Assembly: GCA_015709315.1 (NCBI GenBank)
Contig: JACCQI010000005.1
Location: forward strand, 62,001 to 126,000
DNA from: Desulfovibrionaceae bacterium
GTDB lineage: Bacteria > Desulfobacterota > Desulfovibrionia > Desulfovibrionales > Desulfovibrionaceae
Direction: 5' to 3'
DNA: 64,000 bases
Shown here: positions 57,551 through 64,000 of the stretch, one piece after another
Layout of the letters: each line of letters starts with the position of its first letter
How positions within the stretch are numbered: position 1 is the first letter of the stretch
Position numbers and translations under genes: made by a program
The notes under the pieces: model-generated
Told to the model about the DNA's origin: nothing
Seen by the model: the letters and a program-made list of their open reading frames with translations, nothing else
Database searches by the model: none

Positions 57551-59451
57551 TCATCATTTACCCAATAAAAATCATTAGTTGTGTGAACTAAATCAAGATC
57601 AAGCAGTCTGCCAGCCGCTCTTTTGAACGCCTTTTGCTTGGAATCGCTGTTTTCTGACTGGCTGATACCGGACAAGCATGATTGCTCCCTCCATTCGTGG
57701 ATCGGGATGCGGGTCTTGCTTATCTCGATGTTTGGGTTTCCCTTGTTGCGCCGGTTCACGCACTCCACCAGGGCTTCATAAGCGATGCGGGTTGCACCTG
57801 ATAATTTCGTCGCTTTTCGACCAGGAGCGTCTGCGAGTTGCATCACGCAGGAGGTAAGAGGTTCGCCGTCTTCGTCCGTCCACGGCAGGTCCACCACCTC
57901 CGGCTTGAAGTACATCTCTTCCGGCTGCTCATGGTCCTTGCATTTGGTACAGGTGAAAACCCGCGTGTCATCCTGCTTGGTCAGGCGGTATTCCCAATCA
58001 AGGGCGGCTCGCAATGCGGATGCACCACGGGCGCGGTTGGAATCTTGAAGCCCGCTGTGATGCACGATCAGGATGCTGCAACCCAGCTCATTCTTCAGGC
58101 GGTCCATGTTCTGGACGAACAGGGTCATGTCTTTGGTAGAGTTCTCGTCACCGGCCCCGAAGTTGCGGTTCAGCGTGTCCAACACGATCAACCCCGGCTT
58201 GCCGTTGGTCTTCTCCAGCGCCTTGACCGCCTCGATGACGTTCTGTGCGCTTTCCTGGCATGTCCCCTCCATGGCCCCGCTGGACACGAAGAGGGGTATT
58301 CTCCTGCCCATGTCCATCGTCCTGGCTAAAAGTCGTCTAGCAAGCCCCTGGCGGCCTTCTCCAGCGATGTAGAAACAGGAGACGTTCTCTTTGACGGGAT
58401 GCCCATGCCATTCGTCTTCACCGGCAAGAGCGACACACAAGTCGATAGCCAGGAATGACTTCATGCTGGCGGGTTCACCGAACAGTACGGCCAGTGAATT
58501 GCGGTCAAGGATTCCCTTGATAAGCCAATCAGCCGAACACTGCTGCATCAGGTCGGACATGCCGATGAAATAAAATGGGGGCGGGGGCGGCGCTTCTTCC
58601 TTCACCTGCGAGACGATCCGCTGCAACTCCTCGACGGTCCCTCCCTGGTTCAACCAGTCGGACACGTCGCCCTTCTCGGGTAGGCCGGGGAGTGCCACCA
58701 CGCGGACACCAGCGACATGGGAAAGCAACTTCTGCTTCACGTCCTCGGCATGACTGCGCCCCGGTTCGTCATTGTCAGGCAGGATGACCACCCGCTTGCC
58801 CTTGAGGTAAAGGGAATACTCATCCCGCCACTTGCCCGCGCCCTGCGGGTTGCAGGTGGCCACGATGCCAAGGCCCGCGAGGTTGTCCACGTCCTTCTCG
58901 CCTTCCACGATGTAGACCGTTTCGGCGTTGGCGATCTCGTTCAGGTGATAGGGAATGAGGGTCACGCCCTGGACGTTCTGAATCCAGCTTTCCGTCTGGA
59001 AGTCGTAGTGCCACTGGCGGAAGGTCTTGTCCTTGCCCGATTCCTCGAATCGTAGAACGCTGAAGCGGTAGTTCCCTTCCTGGCCCAGGTAGTCATACCG
59101 GACGGTGCAATTCTCCATGACGGCGCGGGCCTGTTCACGTTTCTTGCTGGCTTTCTCGCCGGTCCCGTTGCCGTTGCTCAAGCCCACCATCTTGCCCAGG
59201 GCCTCAAGTGCGGTCTTGAAGTCCATCTGGTGAAGGCGCTGGTACAACGTGAACACGTCTCCGTGTTCGCCGCACCCCTGGCAGTAAAATTGACCGTTCT
59301 GGACGTTGGCGTAGAAACTCGGCTGGGAATCATCGTGGAAGGGACACAGAGTCTTGATCTCATCCCCACCTGCGGGACGGAAACCTTGAATCTGCCCCTC
59401 GTAGAACGCCCTGAAATCCAGGCGTTCGAGGATGTCTTTCTTGTCGATCAT
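57508..59451 (-). CDS. Primase-helicase (CHC2 zinc finger, TOPRIM, RepA-like ATPase)
   Basis: 647 aa from MIDKKDILER. The zinc finger uses C36, H39, C57 and C60. TOPRIM has EGEKD (183-187) and DNDEPG (226-231). The RecA-like helicase has Walker A GEPASMKS (325-332) and Walker B LIVLDTLNRNF. This fusion starts replication of many satellites and phages. The start overlaps the stop of the 35-aa gene (ATGA). The C-terminal codons run through the iterons. Confidence 0.9.
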   Translation of the reverse strand: MIDKKDILERLDFRAFYEGQIQGFRPAGGDEIKTLCPFHDDSQPSFYANVQNGQFYCQGCGEHGDVFTLYQRLHQMDFKTALEALGKMVGLSNGNGTGEKASKKREQARAVMENCTVRYDYLGQEGNYRFSVLRFEESGKDKTFRQWHYDFQTESWIQNVQGVTLIPYHLNEIANAETVYIVEGEKDVDNLAGLGIVATCNPQGAGKWRDEYSLYLKGKRVVILPDNDEPGRSHAEDVKQKLLSHVAGVRVVALPGLPEKGDVSDWLNQGGTVEELQRIVSQVKEEAPPPPPFYFIGMSDLMQQCSADWLIKGILDRNSLAVLFGEPASMKSFLAIDLCVALAGEDEWHGHPVKENVSCFYIAGEGRQGLARRLLARTMDMGRRIPLFVSSGAMEGTCQESAQNVIEAVKALEKTNGKPGLIVLDTLNRNFGAGDENSTKDMTLFVQNMDRLKNELGCSILIVHHSGLQDSNRARGASALRAALDWEYRLTKQDDTRVFTCTKCKDHEQPEEMYFKPEVVDLPWTDEDGEPLTSCVMQLADAPGRKATKLSGATRIAYEALVECVNRRNKGNPNIEISKTRIPIHEWREQSCLSGISQSENSDSKQKAFKRAAGRLLDLDLVHTTNDFYWVNDDRTNGQEPDMSGHV

Positions 59452-59555
59452 GCAGTCGCCAACCTGAAGAGGTTGTAAATCCGCTGGGTAGCCTCCCGCG
59501 AAAGGAGACGGCGGCAATACAACTGCATGAGCATGGCTTTCATTAGACCGCGCAT
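59448..59555 (-). CDS. 35-aa small protein overlapping AlpA-like and primase genes
   Basis: A 35-codon frame with GGAGG 7 nt before its ATG. Its start overlaps the upstream AlpA-like stop (TGATG), and its stop overlaps the primase start (ATGA). The double coupling is strong evidence of translation, although no family is recognised. The peptide is basic and has a short hydrophobic helix. Confidence 0.55.
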   Translation of the reverse strand: MRGLMKAMLMQLYCRRLLSREATQRIYNLFRLATA

Positions 59556-59782
59556 CACGCCGCCTCCGGGGATGTTGCTTCATATCGAGGAAGCGACTCT
59601 ATCCAGCCGTCAACGTCTGCGAGGTCGAACAGAACCTTCCGACCATGCTTGATCCAGGGAAACGGCAGCGTTCCTCTGCACATCATGACCCTGACACTTC
59701 CAGGCGTGGAGTCGATGTACTCGGCCAGCGCGTTGACGCCGACCAGACGCTTGTCCTTCAATCGAGTTCGGACTTTGCCCAT
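59555..59782 (-). CDS. AlpA/excisionase-like helix-turn-helix protein
   Basis: 75 aa from MGKVRTRLKD, with GGGAG 5 nt upstream. The MerR-type winged helix of AlpA/Xis is visible as LVGVNALAEYIDSTPGSVRVMM and LPFPWIKHGRKVLFDLADVDGWIE. In PICIs, AlpA switches on excision and replication. It is in the leftward operon before the primase. Confidence 0.85.
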   Translation of the reverse strand: MGKVRTRLKDKRLVGVNALAEYIDSTPGSVRVMMCRGTLPFPWIKHGRKVLFDLADVDGWIESLPRYEATSPEAA

Positions 59783-59913
59783 GGAAACTCCCTTCCTCGC
59801 TTCTCGCGGGGGAGTTGTCCCGGCCATGCTTGACGTGGAGCAGAGAATCCGTAGAAGGTGGGGTTGGTTAGTGGGTCCCACCAAAGCTGTTAGCGCAGCT
59901 CGGACTCCGTCCG

Positions 59914-59948
59914 CCCCCGGTTGTTAGCGCGACCGGGGGTTTCTTTTT
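59914..59948 (+). terminator. Rightward terminator-like hairpin
   Basis: An 8-bp GC stem (59914-59921 with 59932-59939) is followed by TTTCTTTTT on the plus strand. It lies between the leftward regulator and AlpA genes, antisense to them, and could block antisense transcripts. The minus strand has no T-run here. Confidence 0.55.
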
Positions 59949-60453
59949 ACTCCTCAATCCCATGATGCAGATTTCCCGCTGCATCAAAAAAACTTTCCAG
60001 ATTTCGCCTGATGTCATCCAAGTCGATAATCATGAGATTCGTTGCCCGACCTTGAATCAGTCCATTCACATGGTATCCGCGAAAATAAGCATCACGTTCA
60101 CCATCATCCCACGTCGCCACCCTCAGAAACATCTTTTCATTTTGACCGAGTGCCCTGCCAGCGGACGCGGTAAGAACTAGGTAACGCTTGTTCGGATCAA
60201 AAAATTCAAGATCATTCAAAGCCCGCATAGCGAAATCGTATACAAGGCTATGAACGTGAAAATGGTGTAGCTGTTCACAAACGGCGATCTCGACAAGATT
60301 CTTAAAATCAAAAAGCCTTGTCGTTCCTTGTCCGGTAGAATCCTGCCACGGCTTAATGGTGCCCTTTTCGCACAATTTCATAAGCCGCCCCTTCGTGATG
60401 GGATGCAGGATGCTGATAACCCCTTTAGCCGTGATCGGTGTGATTTCTCTCAT
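59947..60453 (-). CDS. MerR-like DNA-binding regulator
   Basis: 168 aa from MREITPITAKGV, with GGAGGG upstream. The N-terminal winged helix (SILHPITKGRLMKLCEKGTIKPW, FKNLVEIAVCEQLHHF) resembles MerR-family domains. The C-terminal half is unlike known effector domains. It lies directly under a strong promoter with inverted repeats, so autoregulation is likely. First gene of the leftward operon. Confidence 0.7.
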   Translation of the reverse strand: MREITPITAKGVISILHPITKGRLMKLCEKGTIKPWQDSTGQGTTRLFDFKNLVEIAVCEQLHHFHVHSLVYDFAMRALNDLEFFDPNKRYLVLTASAGRALGQNEKMFLRVATWDDGERDAYFRGYHVNGLIQGRATNLMIIDLDDIRRNLESFFDAAGNLHHGIEE

Positions 60454-60488
60454 ATTAGCCCTCCAATTGTTCTTGGCTTCATGCTGAG

Positions 60489-60517
60489 ACCATAGTCTCA
60501 ACTTGAGACCATGTCAA
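60489..60517 (-). promoter_or_regulatory. Leftward promoter with TGAGAC operator
   Basis: On the minus strand there is a perfect TTGACA (60517-60512), a 17-nt spacer and TATGGT (60494-60489). The inverted repeat TGAGAC-CATA-GTCTCA (60485-60500) covers the -10, and a second TGAGACCAT (60504-60512) lies in the spacer. It should drive the regulator-AlpA-primase operon. Confidence 0.62.
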
Positions 60518-60597
60518 CAACAAATCATCAATCGTTTTGGACAGCACGACGACACCGAGAAGAGCTTTCACGACATAAACCGGAGACTCACGGCAAA

Positions 60598-60622
60598 GCC
60601 CGAGGGCAAAAGCCCGTCAGGG
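60598..60622. other. Competing GCCC/GGGC hairpins
   Basis: GCCC(598-601)-GGGC(604-607)-GCCC(612-615)-GGG(620-622) can pair in alternative ways, upstream of the leftward promoter and past the end of the secreted-protein gene. It could be a weak terminator or small RNA. The GCCCGTCAGGG core recalls a motif of ColE1-type plasmids, from memory only. Confidence 0.25.
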
Positions 60623-60653
60623 ACGCCGGGAAGTTCATGAAAGGGAAAATGAA

Positions 60654-61199
60654 CTATTCAGCTTTAATATTGAGCAATTTTGTGGGGAAATTAACTGTCT
60701 TTGGTTTCATCAAAAAATTGCCTTTAAAATTTGTATCTCCAGCTTTCAACACCCACTGCCCGCCTTGGAAAGCATACATCCCTTTAAGTTCTATAGGACT
60801 AATCGGAGAAAAATCAGCACTCGTGTCTGCTTGTACGGCTTGGTCGGCTGTCTTGAATCCATAATGGATTCCTTGAAATTCTGGTCCATCTGCCCTTGGT
60901 GACTTGGTGTTATCTTTAAAGAATGTAGACAATACAATTATCAATTTATATGGCGAAACCAGTGAGTCCGTCTTTCTTACATCATATGAAACAGCCCCTC
61001 CTTGAAACGTTCTTACACAAAAATACTCATTATATTCAGTGTGATGAAATAAAATATCCAACCCTCTGTCCAATTCGCTTTGCCAAATTGAAACGACAGA
61101 CTCGGCACTCTCGACCACCTCATCGTCCGTCATCTTCCCGTAGGAGATCGCCGGAAGCAAAAGACAAAAAACAAGCGTCATTGAAATAGCTTTTCTCAT
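60654..61199 (-). CDS. Secreted protein, candidate satellite cargo
   Basis: 181 aa from MRKAISMTL, with a Sec signal ending about ISYGK. The mature protein is AT-rich in coding, mixed alpha/beta with few Cys, and ends KTVNFPTKLLNIKAE. No family recognised. Its base composition is lower in GC than the rest of the element, and it is not a phage structural or replication gene, so it looks like accessory cargo. TTAGGAG lies before the ATG. Confidence 0.65.
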   Translation of the reverse strand: MRKAISMTLVFCLLLPAISYGKMTDDEVVESAESVVSIWQSELDRGLDILFHHTEYNEYFCVRTFQGGAVSYDVRKTDSLVSPYKLIIVLSTFFKDNTKSPRADGPEFQGIHYGFKTADQAVQADTSADFSPISPIELKGMYAFQGGQWVLKAGDTNFKGNFLMKPKTVNFPTKLLNIKAE

Positions 61200-61282
61200 G
61201 CGCGCACTCCTAAGAAAATGTGTCACACCAGCAAATCGACTATCAAATATTCACTACAAACAAAAGACTCGGAAATAATTTT

Positions 61283-61327
61283 TCAACCGGGGGTTGATAT
61301 TTTAGAAACTTAGGTTTATAGAAACCT
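61283..61327 (+). promoter_or_regulatory. Rightward promoter with two palindromic operators
   Basis: TTGATA (61294-61299), 17-nt spacer, TATAGA (61317-61322). The palindrome TCAACC-GGG-GGTTGA (61283-61297) overlaps the -35, and AGGTTT-ATAG-AAACCT (61312-61327) overlaps the -10. The predicted RNA start is at about 61329, the first base of the next gene's ATG. Confidence 0.6.
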
Positions 61328-61328
61328 C

Positions 61329-61487
61329 ATGAACAAGGAAATAGTTACCCTCTCCATCAAGCTGGACAAAGACTTCCACAAAAGGATCAAAGTGCTTTCC
61401 GCAGAAAAGGGCATGACGATCAAAGATATGTTTATCGAAGATATGCAGAGACGTATCGCGAAGGAAGAAAAGAAAAAAAGCAAGTAA
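61329..61487 (+). CDS. 52-aa ribbon-helix-helix (Arc/CopG-like) DNA-binding protein
   Basis: 52 aa. A beta strand (EIVTLSIKLDKDF) and two helices (HKRIKVLSAEKGM, TIKDMFIEDMQRRIAKEE) fit the RHH fold of Arc/Mnt repressors. No ribosome site lies upstream, and the promoter predicts a leaderless mRNA, as for phage lambda cI from PRM. Likely the element's repressor, acting on the two palindromes. Confidence 0.75.
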   Translation: MNKEIVTLSIKLDKDFHKRIKVLSAEKGMTIKDMFIEDMQRRIAKEEKKKSK

Positions 61488-61564
61488 CCAAACAAAGCGG
61501 CCCGGCCAGGAGTTCGCACCTCCCAGCCGAGCCTTAACCACAACTTACCCCATGGAGGTAAATC

Positions 61565-61855
61565 ATGGCTGAAACAGTCTATCCCACCGCACCCACCACT
61601 GGCAAGGCAACACCTTATCCTTTGAGCAAGGAAGAAAGCGACAAGGTCTTTGCGGTCTTTTGCGTTTTCGACGACGTTCAAAACGGCCTGAAGAAGCTTT
61701 CGGAACTACTCGACGGGATGGACGACTACGGCACAGCCGGAATCATCAAGGGATTAGCTGAGTACATGAGGCCCGCCGTGGATGACCTGGATGTCCTAAA
61801 TTGGAATGTCCGCCGTCATGCCGACAAAAGCAAGAAGGAACAGGTCCATGGATAA
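61565..61855 (+). CDS. Small acidic helical protein A
   Basis: 96 aa, with GGAGG 7 nt before the ATG. Mostly helical and acidic, without TM or metal motifs. It overlaps the next gene by 8 nt. A central stretch (about 55-75) looks similar to the next protein, so the pair may be paralogs. Function unknown. Confidence 0.65.
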   Translation: MAETVYPTAPTTGKATPYPLSKEESDKVFAVFCVFDDVQNGLKKLSELLDGMDDYGTAGIIKGLAEYMRPAVDDLDVLNWNVRRHADKSKKEQVHG

Positions 61856-62078
61856 GATTATGCTGACGCCGACTGAAAGCCTGACTGAGGCCAGTAAAGA
61901 ACTCGTTGAAATGTATTCTGCCGTGTTTTTTCTCAAGGGCGCGGTGTCGGATATTGCTGATAATCTCAGCGAAGTAGCAAACGACGATTGCGAACGACTC
62001 AATGGCATAGCTCAAGTTTTGAATCTCATCCTCGGACAGATTGAAACGGTTTCCGACTTGGTGAAATCAAGTTACTGA
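61848..62078 (+). CDS. Small helical protein B
   Basis: 76 aa from MDKIMLTPTESL, starting inside the end of the previous gene. Helical throughout, with the pattern LNGIAQVLNLILGQIE that mirrors GIIKGLAEYM in protein A. Located just before the integrase. Function unknown; such small proteins in satellites sometimes act on helper phage. Confidence 0.6.
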   Translation: MDKIMLTPTESLTEASKELVEMYSAVFFLKGAVSDIADNLSEVANDDCERLNGIAQVLNLILGQIETVSDLVKSSY

Positions 62079-62129
62079 TGTACGCACAACACCGGCCCCT
62101 GGAAACGGGGGCCGGGATAGGGAGAACAT

Positions 62130-63281
62130 ATGCCCCTGCTCATCAAATGTCCGAACTGCAAGCGATTCATATCAGCCGAACGCAAGACCTGCGAGACACA
62201 GACCGGCAAAGGTTGCGGCAAGCGCATCCCGGCTGAGAAACGCGTCTATTACGCATACTGGCGCGATCCCGCCGGCAACACGCAGCGGAAGAAAATCGGC
62301 CCGTCGAAAGCCGCCGCCGACCACTATCTGCGCGAAATTGAATCCTCCCTGGCCGAAGGCAGATACATTGACCGCAAGCAGGAGAACCGCTCCACCGTGG
62401 CGGAACATGTCAAGGACGACTATCTGCCCTTCTGCGAGACGCGGAATCGTGGATGGGGTCTTCGCAACAAAAAATTGCACTGCGGCTATATCTCTGACCG
62501 ATGGGGAGCAAAACTCCTCCAGGACGTGACGACCGACGATGTAGAGAAGTGGCGACATGAGTATGCCAAATCCAAGAAGCATCACATGTGGAACAGAATC
62601 TTCATGACCCTTCGCCACATGTACCGCCGGGCCGTGGAAAAAGAGATTCTGGACAAGCTGCCCTTCATGACCAAGGGGATGCTGTTCAAGGAAGATAACG
62701 AACGGGTCCGGTATCTCACTGACTCCGAAGAACAACGCCTGTTCGACGCATGTTCCGACCGCCTGCGCCCGCTAGTGGTGGCGGCCATTCACACCGGACT
62801 TCGCAAATCCGACCTTCTCTCCCTCCGGCTGGGCCTAGACGTTGACCTGGATAACAGAACCGTCCAACGCAAACAGAAAAAAACCGGCAGCGGCGTCAGC
62901 ATCTACATCACAGACACACTGCTTGCAGCCCTGGAAGAGGTTTGCCAGGACAAGGTTGCAGGGGATCGTATTTTTGACATAAGCCTCCAGCAAGTGAAGA
63001 CCGACTTCACCAAGGCCCTCAAGGATTCCAAAATTGTGGACCCGAACGTGGAGCGCGTCAAAGACTTCCATTTTCACGACCTGCGCCATTGCTTCGCCTG
63101 TAAGCTGGTGAACGCAGGCGTCGGTCTTGACCGGGTACGCAAGTACCTCGGACACACATCAATGAAGATGGTGGACCGATATGCCCATCTGGCTCACGAA
63201 ACGGTGAAGAACGACCTGGCTCTGCTCGACAGGAAACCGGCAGGAAAGGTAATCAAGCTGCCCGTCTCTGCTCAAAAATGA
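62130..63281 (+). CDS. int: Tyrosine integrase with N-terminal zinc ribbon
   Basis: 383 aa. Catalytic residues are visible: R225 (TGLRKSD), K250 or K251, H316 and R319 (FHDLRH), H342 (GHTS) and Tyr351 (DRYAHL). The core-binding domain lies at about 85-180. An N-terminal Cys4 motif (C7, C10, C21, C29) precedes the arm-binding region. It faces attR, 150 bp away, and should recombine at tRNA-Asn. Confidence 0.95.
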   Translation: MPLLIKCPNCKRFISAERKTCETQTGKGCGKRIPAEKRVYYAYWRDPAGNTQRKKIGPSKAAADHYLREIESSLAEGRYIDRKQENRSTVAEHVKDDYLPFCETRNRGWGLRNKKLHCGYISDRWGAKLLQDVTTDDVEKWRHEYAKSKKHHMWNRIFMTLRHMYRRAVEKEILDKLPFMTKGMLFKEDNERVRYLTDSEEQRLFDACSDRLRPLVVAAIHTGLRKSDLLSLRLGLDVDLDNRTVQRKQKKTGSGVSIYITDTLLAALEEVCQDKVAGDRIFDISLQQVKTDFTKALKDSKIVDPNVERVKDFHFHDLRHCFACKLVNAGVGLDRVRKYLGHTSMKMVDRYAHLAHETVKNDLALLDRKPAGKVIKLPVSAQK

Positions 63282-63305
63282 GTCAATCATATAGTCAATC
63301 ATTTG
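63279..63305. repeat. Right copy of 27-bp arm-type repeat
   Basis: Two AGTCAATCA units 12 bp apart, beginning at the int stop codon and 126 bp inside the right att core. It matches the left copy in 26 of 27 bases. Confidence 0.75.
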
Positions 63306-63431
63306 CCCCATATTACCCCTAATTAATGGTTGTTAATCCCAATGTGGGCAGAGCAAATAAAAGTCTGATAAAACAGTATTATAATCTGATTATTATAGGT
63401 TTTACAGGACCTTGCCGACACCCCATTTTTT

Positions 63432-63480
63432 TGACTGTTAATCACTAGGTTCGCGGTTCAAGTCCGTGCTGGGGAGCCAA
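63432..63480 (+). repeat. attR core (49-bp direct repeat, right copy)
   Basis: Identical to the 3' part of tRNA-Asn at 48835-48883. It lacks the 5' half of the tRNA, so it is not a functional gene. It marks the right end of the element. Confidence 0.95.
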
Positions 63481-63487
63481 GAAAATC

Positions 63488-63523
63488 AAGGGCTGACAAG
63501 GTAATACCTCGTCAGCCCTTTTT
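63488..63523 (+). terminator. Original chromosomal tRNA-Asn terminator
   Basis: A 10-bp stem (63488-63497 with 63511-63520), extended by an inner 4-bp stem, is followed by a T-run. It begins 8 nt past the attR core, matching the place where the uninterrupted tRNA transcript would have ended. Confidence 0.88.
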
Positions 63524-63818
63524 CATGCATTCGGAGCGCGCGGCAATGGACCGCACGGCCGCGGACAGCACGGCCGTCCGAAACCCGTCCGGCATATTCG
63601 CCTGCGGCCGCGAAAAATCCGAGCTGATCGACGGCATCGACATCCGAACAAAAACGGCCGCCGGTCACGGCGGTGCCGCCGCCAGCCAACCCGCTTTCCC
63701 GCGTACTCCGTTCATAAATCATGCTCGATCCCGAAATTCCCTGCGATAAACCTGTTTACTTCGGCCCATTGCGAAACTAGGATTACAATATCCGTATGTT
63801 TCCAGGAGCGGGGACGAC
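63524..63818. other. Intergenic region without supported gene
   Basis: About 295 bp between the displaced tRNA terminator and the phosphate transporter gene. Short open frames on both strands are low-complexity and lack ribosome sites. It presumably holds the promoter of the next gene. Confidence 0.4.
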
Positions 63819-64000
63819 ATGATTTTATCACTCATCGCGAGCTTTGTGGGTGGCCTGGGGCTTTTCCTGCTTGGCATGCGGCTTATGACGGGAGGACTCC
63901 GGCACGCGGCCGGCAACGCCTTGCGCGGCTTGCTCGGCCGGTGGACCAGGACTCCGCTGCACGGGATAGCCTCGGGCTTCCTGATCACCTCCCTTGTCCA
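63819..64000 (+). CDS. Na/Pi cotransporter family protein (partial, N-terminus)
   Basis: The first 60 residues only. The start MILSLIASFVGGLGLFLLGM and GLRHAAGNALRGLLGRWTRTPLHGIASGF match the first repeat of NptA/YjbB-type sodium-phosphate symporters. The gene runs off the window. A weak GGGGA stretch lies before the ATG. Confidence 0.85.
   Translation, partial: MILSLIASFVGGLGLFLLGMRLMTGGLRHAAGNALRGLLGRWTRTPLHGIASGFLITSLV

Larger units (their letters stand above)
48835..63480. mobile_element. Integrated capsid-forming phage satellite-like element (cf-PICI-like)
   Basis: A unit of about 14.6 kb bounded by identical 49-bp att repeats in tRNA-Asn, with a tyrosine integrase beside the right end. 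It encodes regulators, a primase-helicase and a full head/packaging set (TerS, TerL, portal, scaffold, major capsid, cement, connectors). No tail tube, tape measure, baseplate, fibre, holin or endolysin gene was seen. Size and gene order match capsid-forming PICIs, which take tails from a helper phage. A tail-deleted prophage is the main alternative, but the genes are intact and tightly packed. Confidence 0.82.

Noticed and set aside
61302-61681. Two minus-strand frames of 79 and 121 codons
   Set aside because: They are antisense to the RHH gene and the start of small protein A, lack ribosome sites and have hydrophobic shadow composition.
48835-63480. Complete functional prophage
   Set aside because: No tail, tape measure, baseplate, holin or lysin gene is seen, and there is no gap where they could fit.
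63525-63749. A 74-codon plus-strand frame beyond attR
   Set aside because: Ala/Arg/Thr-rich with no ribosome site; it starts inside the terminator T-run region, and an antisense frame of similar quality overlaps it.

Overview
The window is about 48.9 kb of GC-rich Gram-negative core chromosome, then a 14.6 kb integrated element, then about 0.5 kb of chromosome. Gene content (Tol-Pal, Bam, Lol and Lpx envelope genes, nucleoside-type BMP transporter, MotAB, LpxI in place of LpxH, a hom-apgM pair) suggests a deltaproteobacterium of the Desulfovibrio/Pseudodesulfovibrio type. That is an inference from family resemblance; no sulfate-respiration or rRNA gene is present to prove it.

Layout of the chromosome. 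1-2.5 kb: recR (cut by the window edge), ybaB and dnaX. 2.6-7.9 kb: ilvE on the minus strand, diverging from an AlaC-type aminotransferase, homoserine dehydrogenase, an ApgM-family protein that may be the missing homoserine kinase, and a YbgC-type thioesterase. 8-9.2 kb: an amidohydrolase and a YgdR-type lipoprotein. 9.2-15.5 kb: a polar amino acid ABC permease plus binding protein, then a four-gene BMP-family nucleoside importer. 15.6-18.8 kb: xanthine phosphoribosyltransferase, glucokinase, motAB. 19-21.4 kb: maf, a GNAT acetyltransferase, an unknown secreted protein and pgpA. 21.4-28.1 kb: tolQ-tolR-tolA-tolB-pal, a PHP phosphoesterase, a BFN/DUF151 protein and miaB. 28.2-33 kb: a CysC-like P-loop kinase coupled to an APH-fold kinase, a PfkB kinase, cutA, nth and tgt. 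33-38.6 kb: a YihY membrane protein, AsmA and a DUF89 protein. 38.7-48.6 kb: a compact minus-strand envelope operon lysS-lolC-lolD-bamA-skp-lpxD-fabZ-lpxA-lpxI.

The element (about 48,835-63,480) sits in the 3' half of tRNA-Asn(GTT) and is bounded by perfect 49-bp direct repeats. Its rightward genes are a 52-aa ribbon-helix-helix protein (apparently leaderless, promoter covered by two palindromes), two small helical proteins and a tyrosine integrase. Its leftward genes are a MerR-like regulator, an AlpA-like protein, a 35-aa overlapping protein, a primase-helicase, an ERCC4 nuclease, and then a capsid and packaging set: TerS, TerL, portal, scaffold, major capsid, capsid cement and connectors. 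I see no tail, lysis or host-range gene. The layout matches capsid-forming phage satellites (cf-PICI-like), which build their own heads and borrow a helper phage's tails. I know of no described example from this bacterial group.

Three sequence features support a working satellite. A 27-bp tandem repeat lies just inside both att cores, as expected for integrase or excisionase arm sites. A third copy lies across the start codon of terS. A cluster of TGTCCG(G) iterons lies at the 3' end of the primase gene, a good candidate replication origin.
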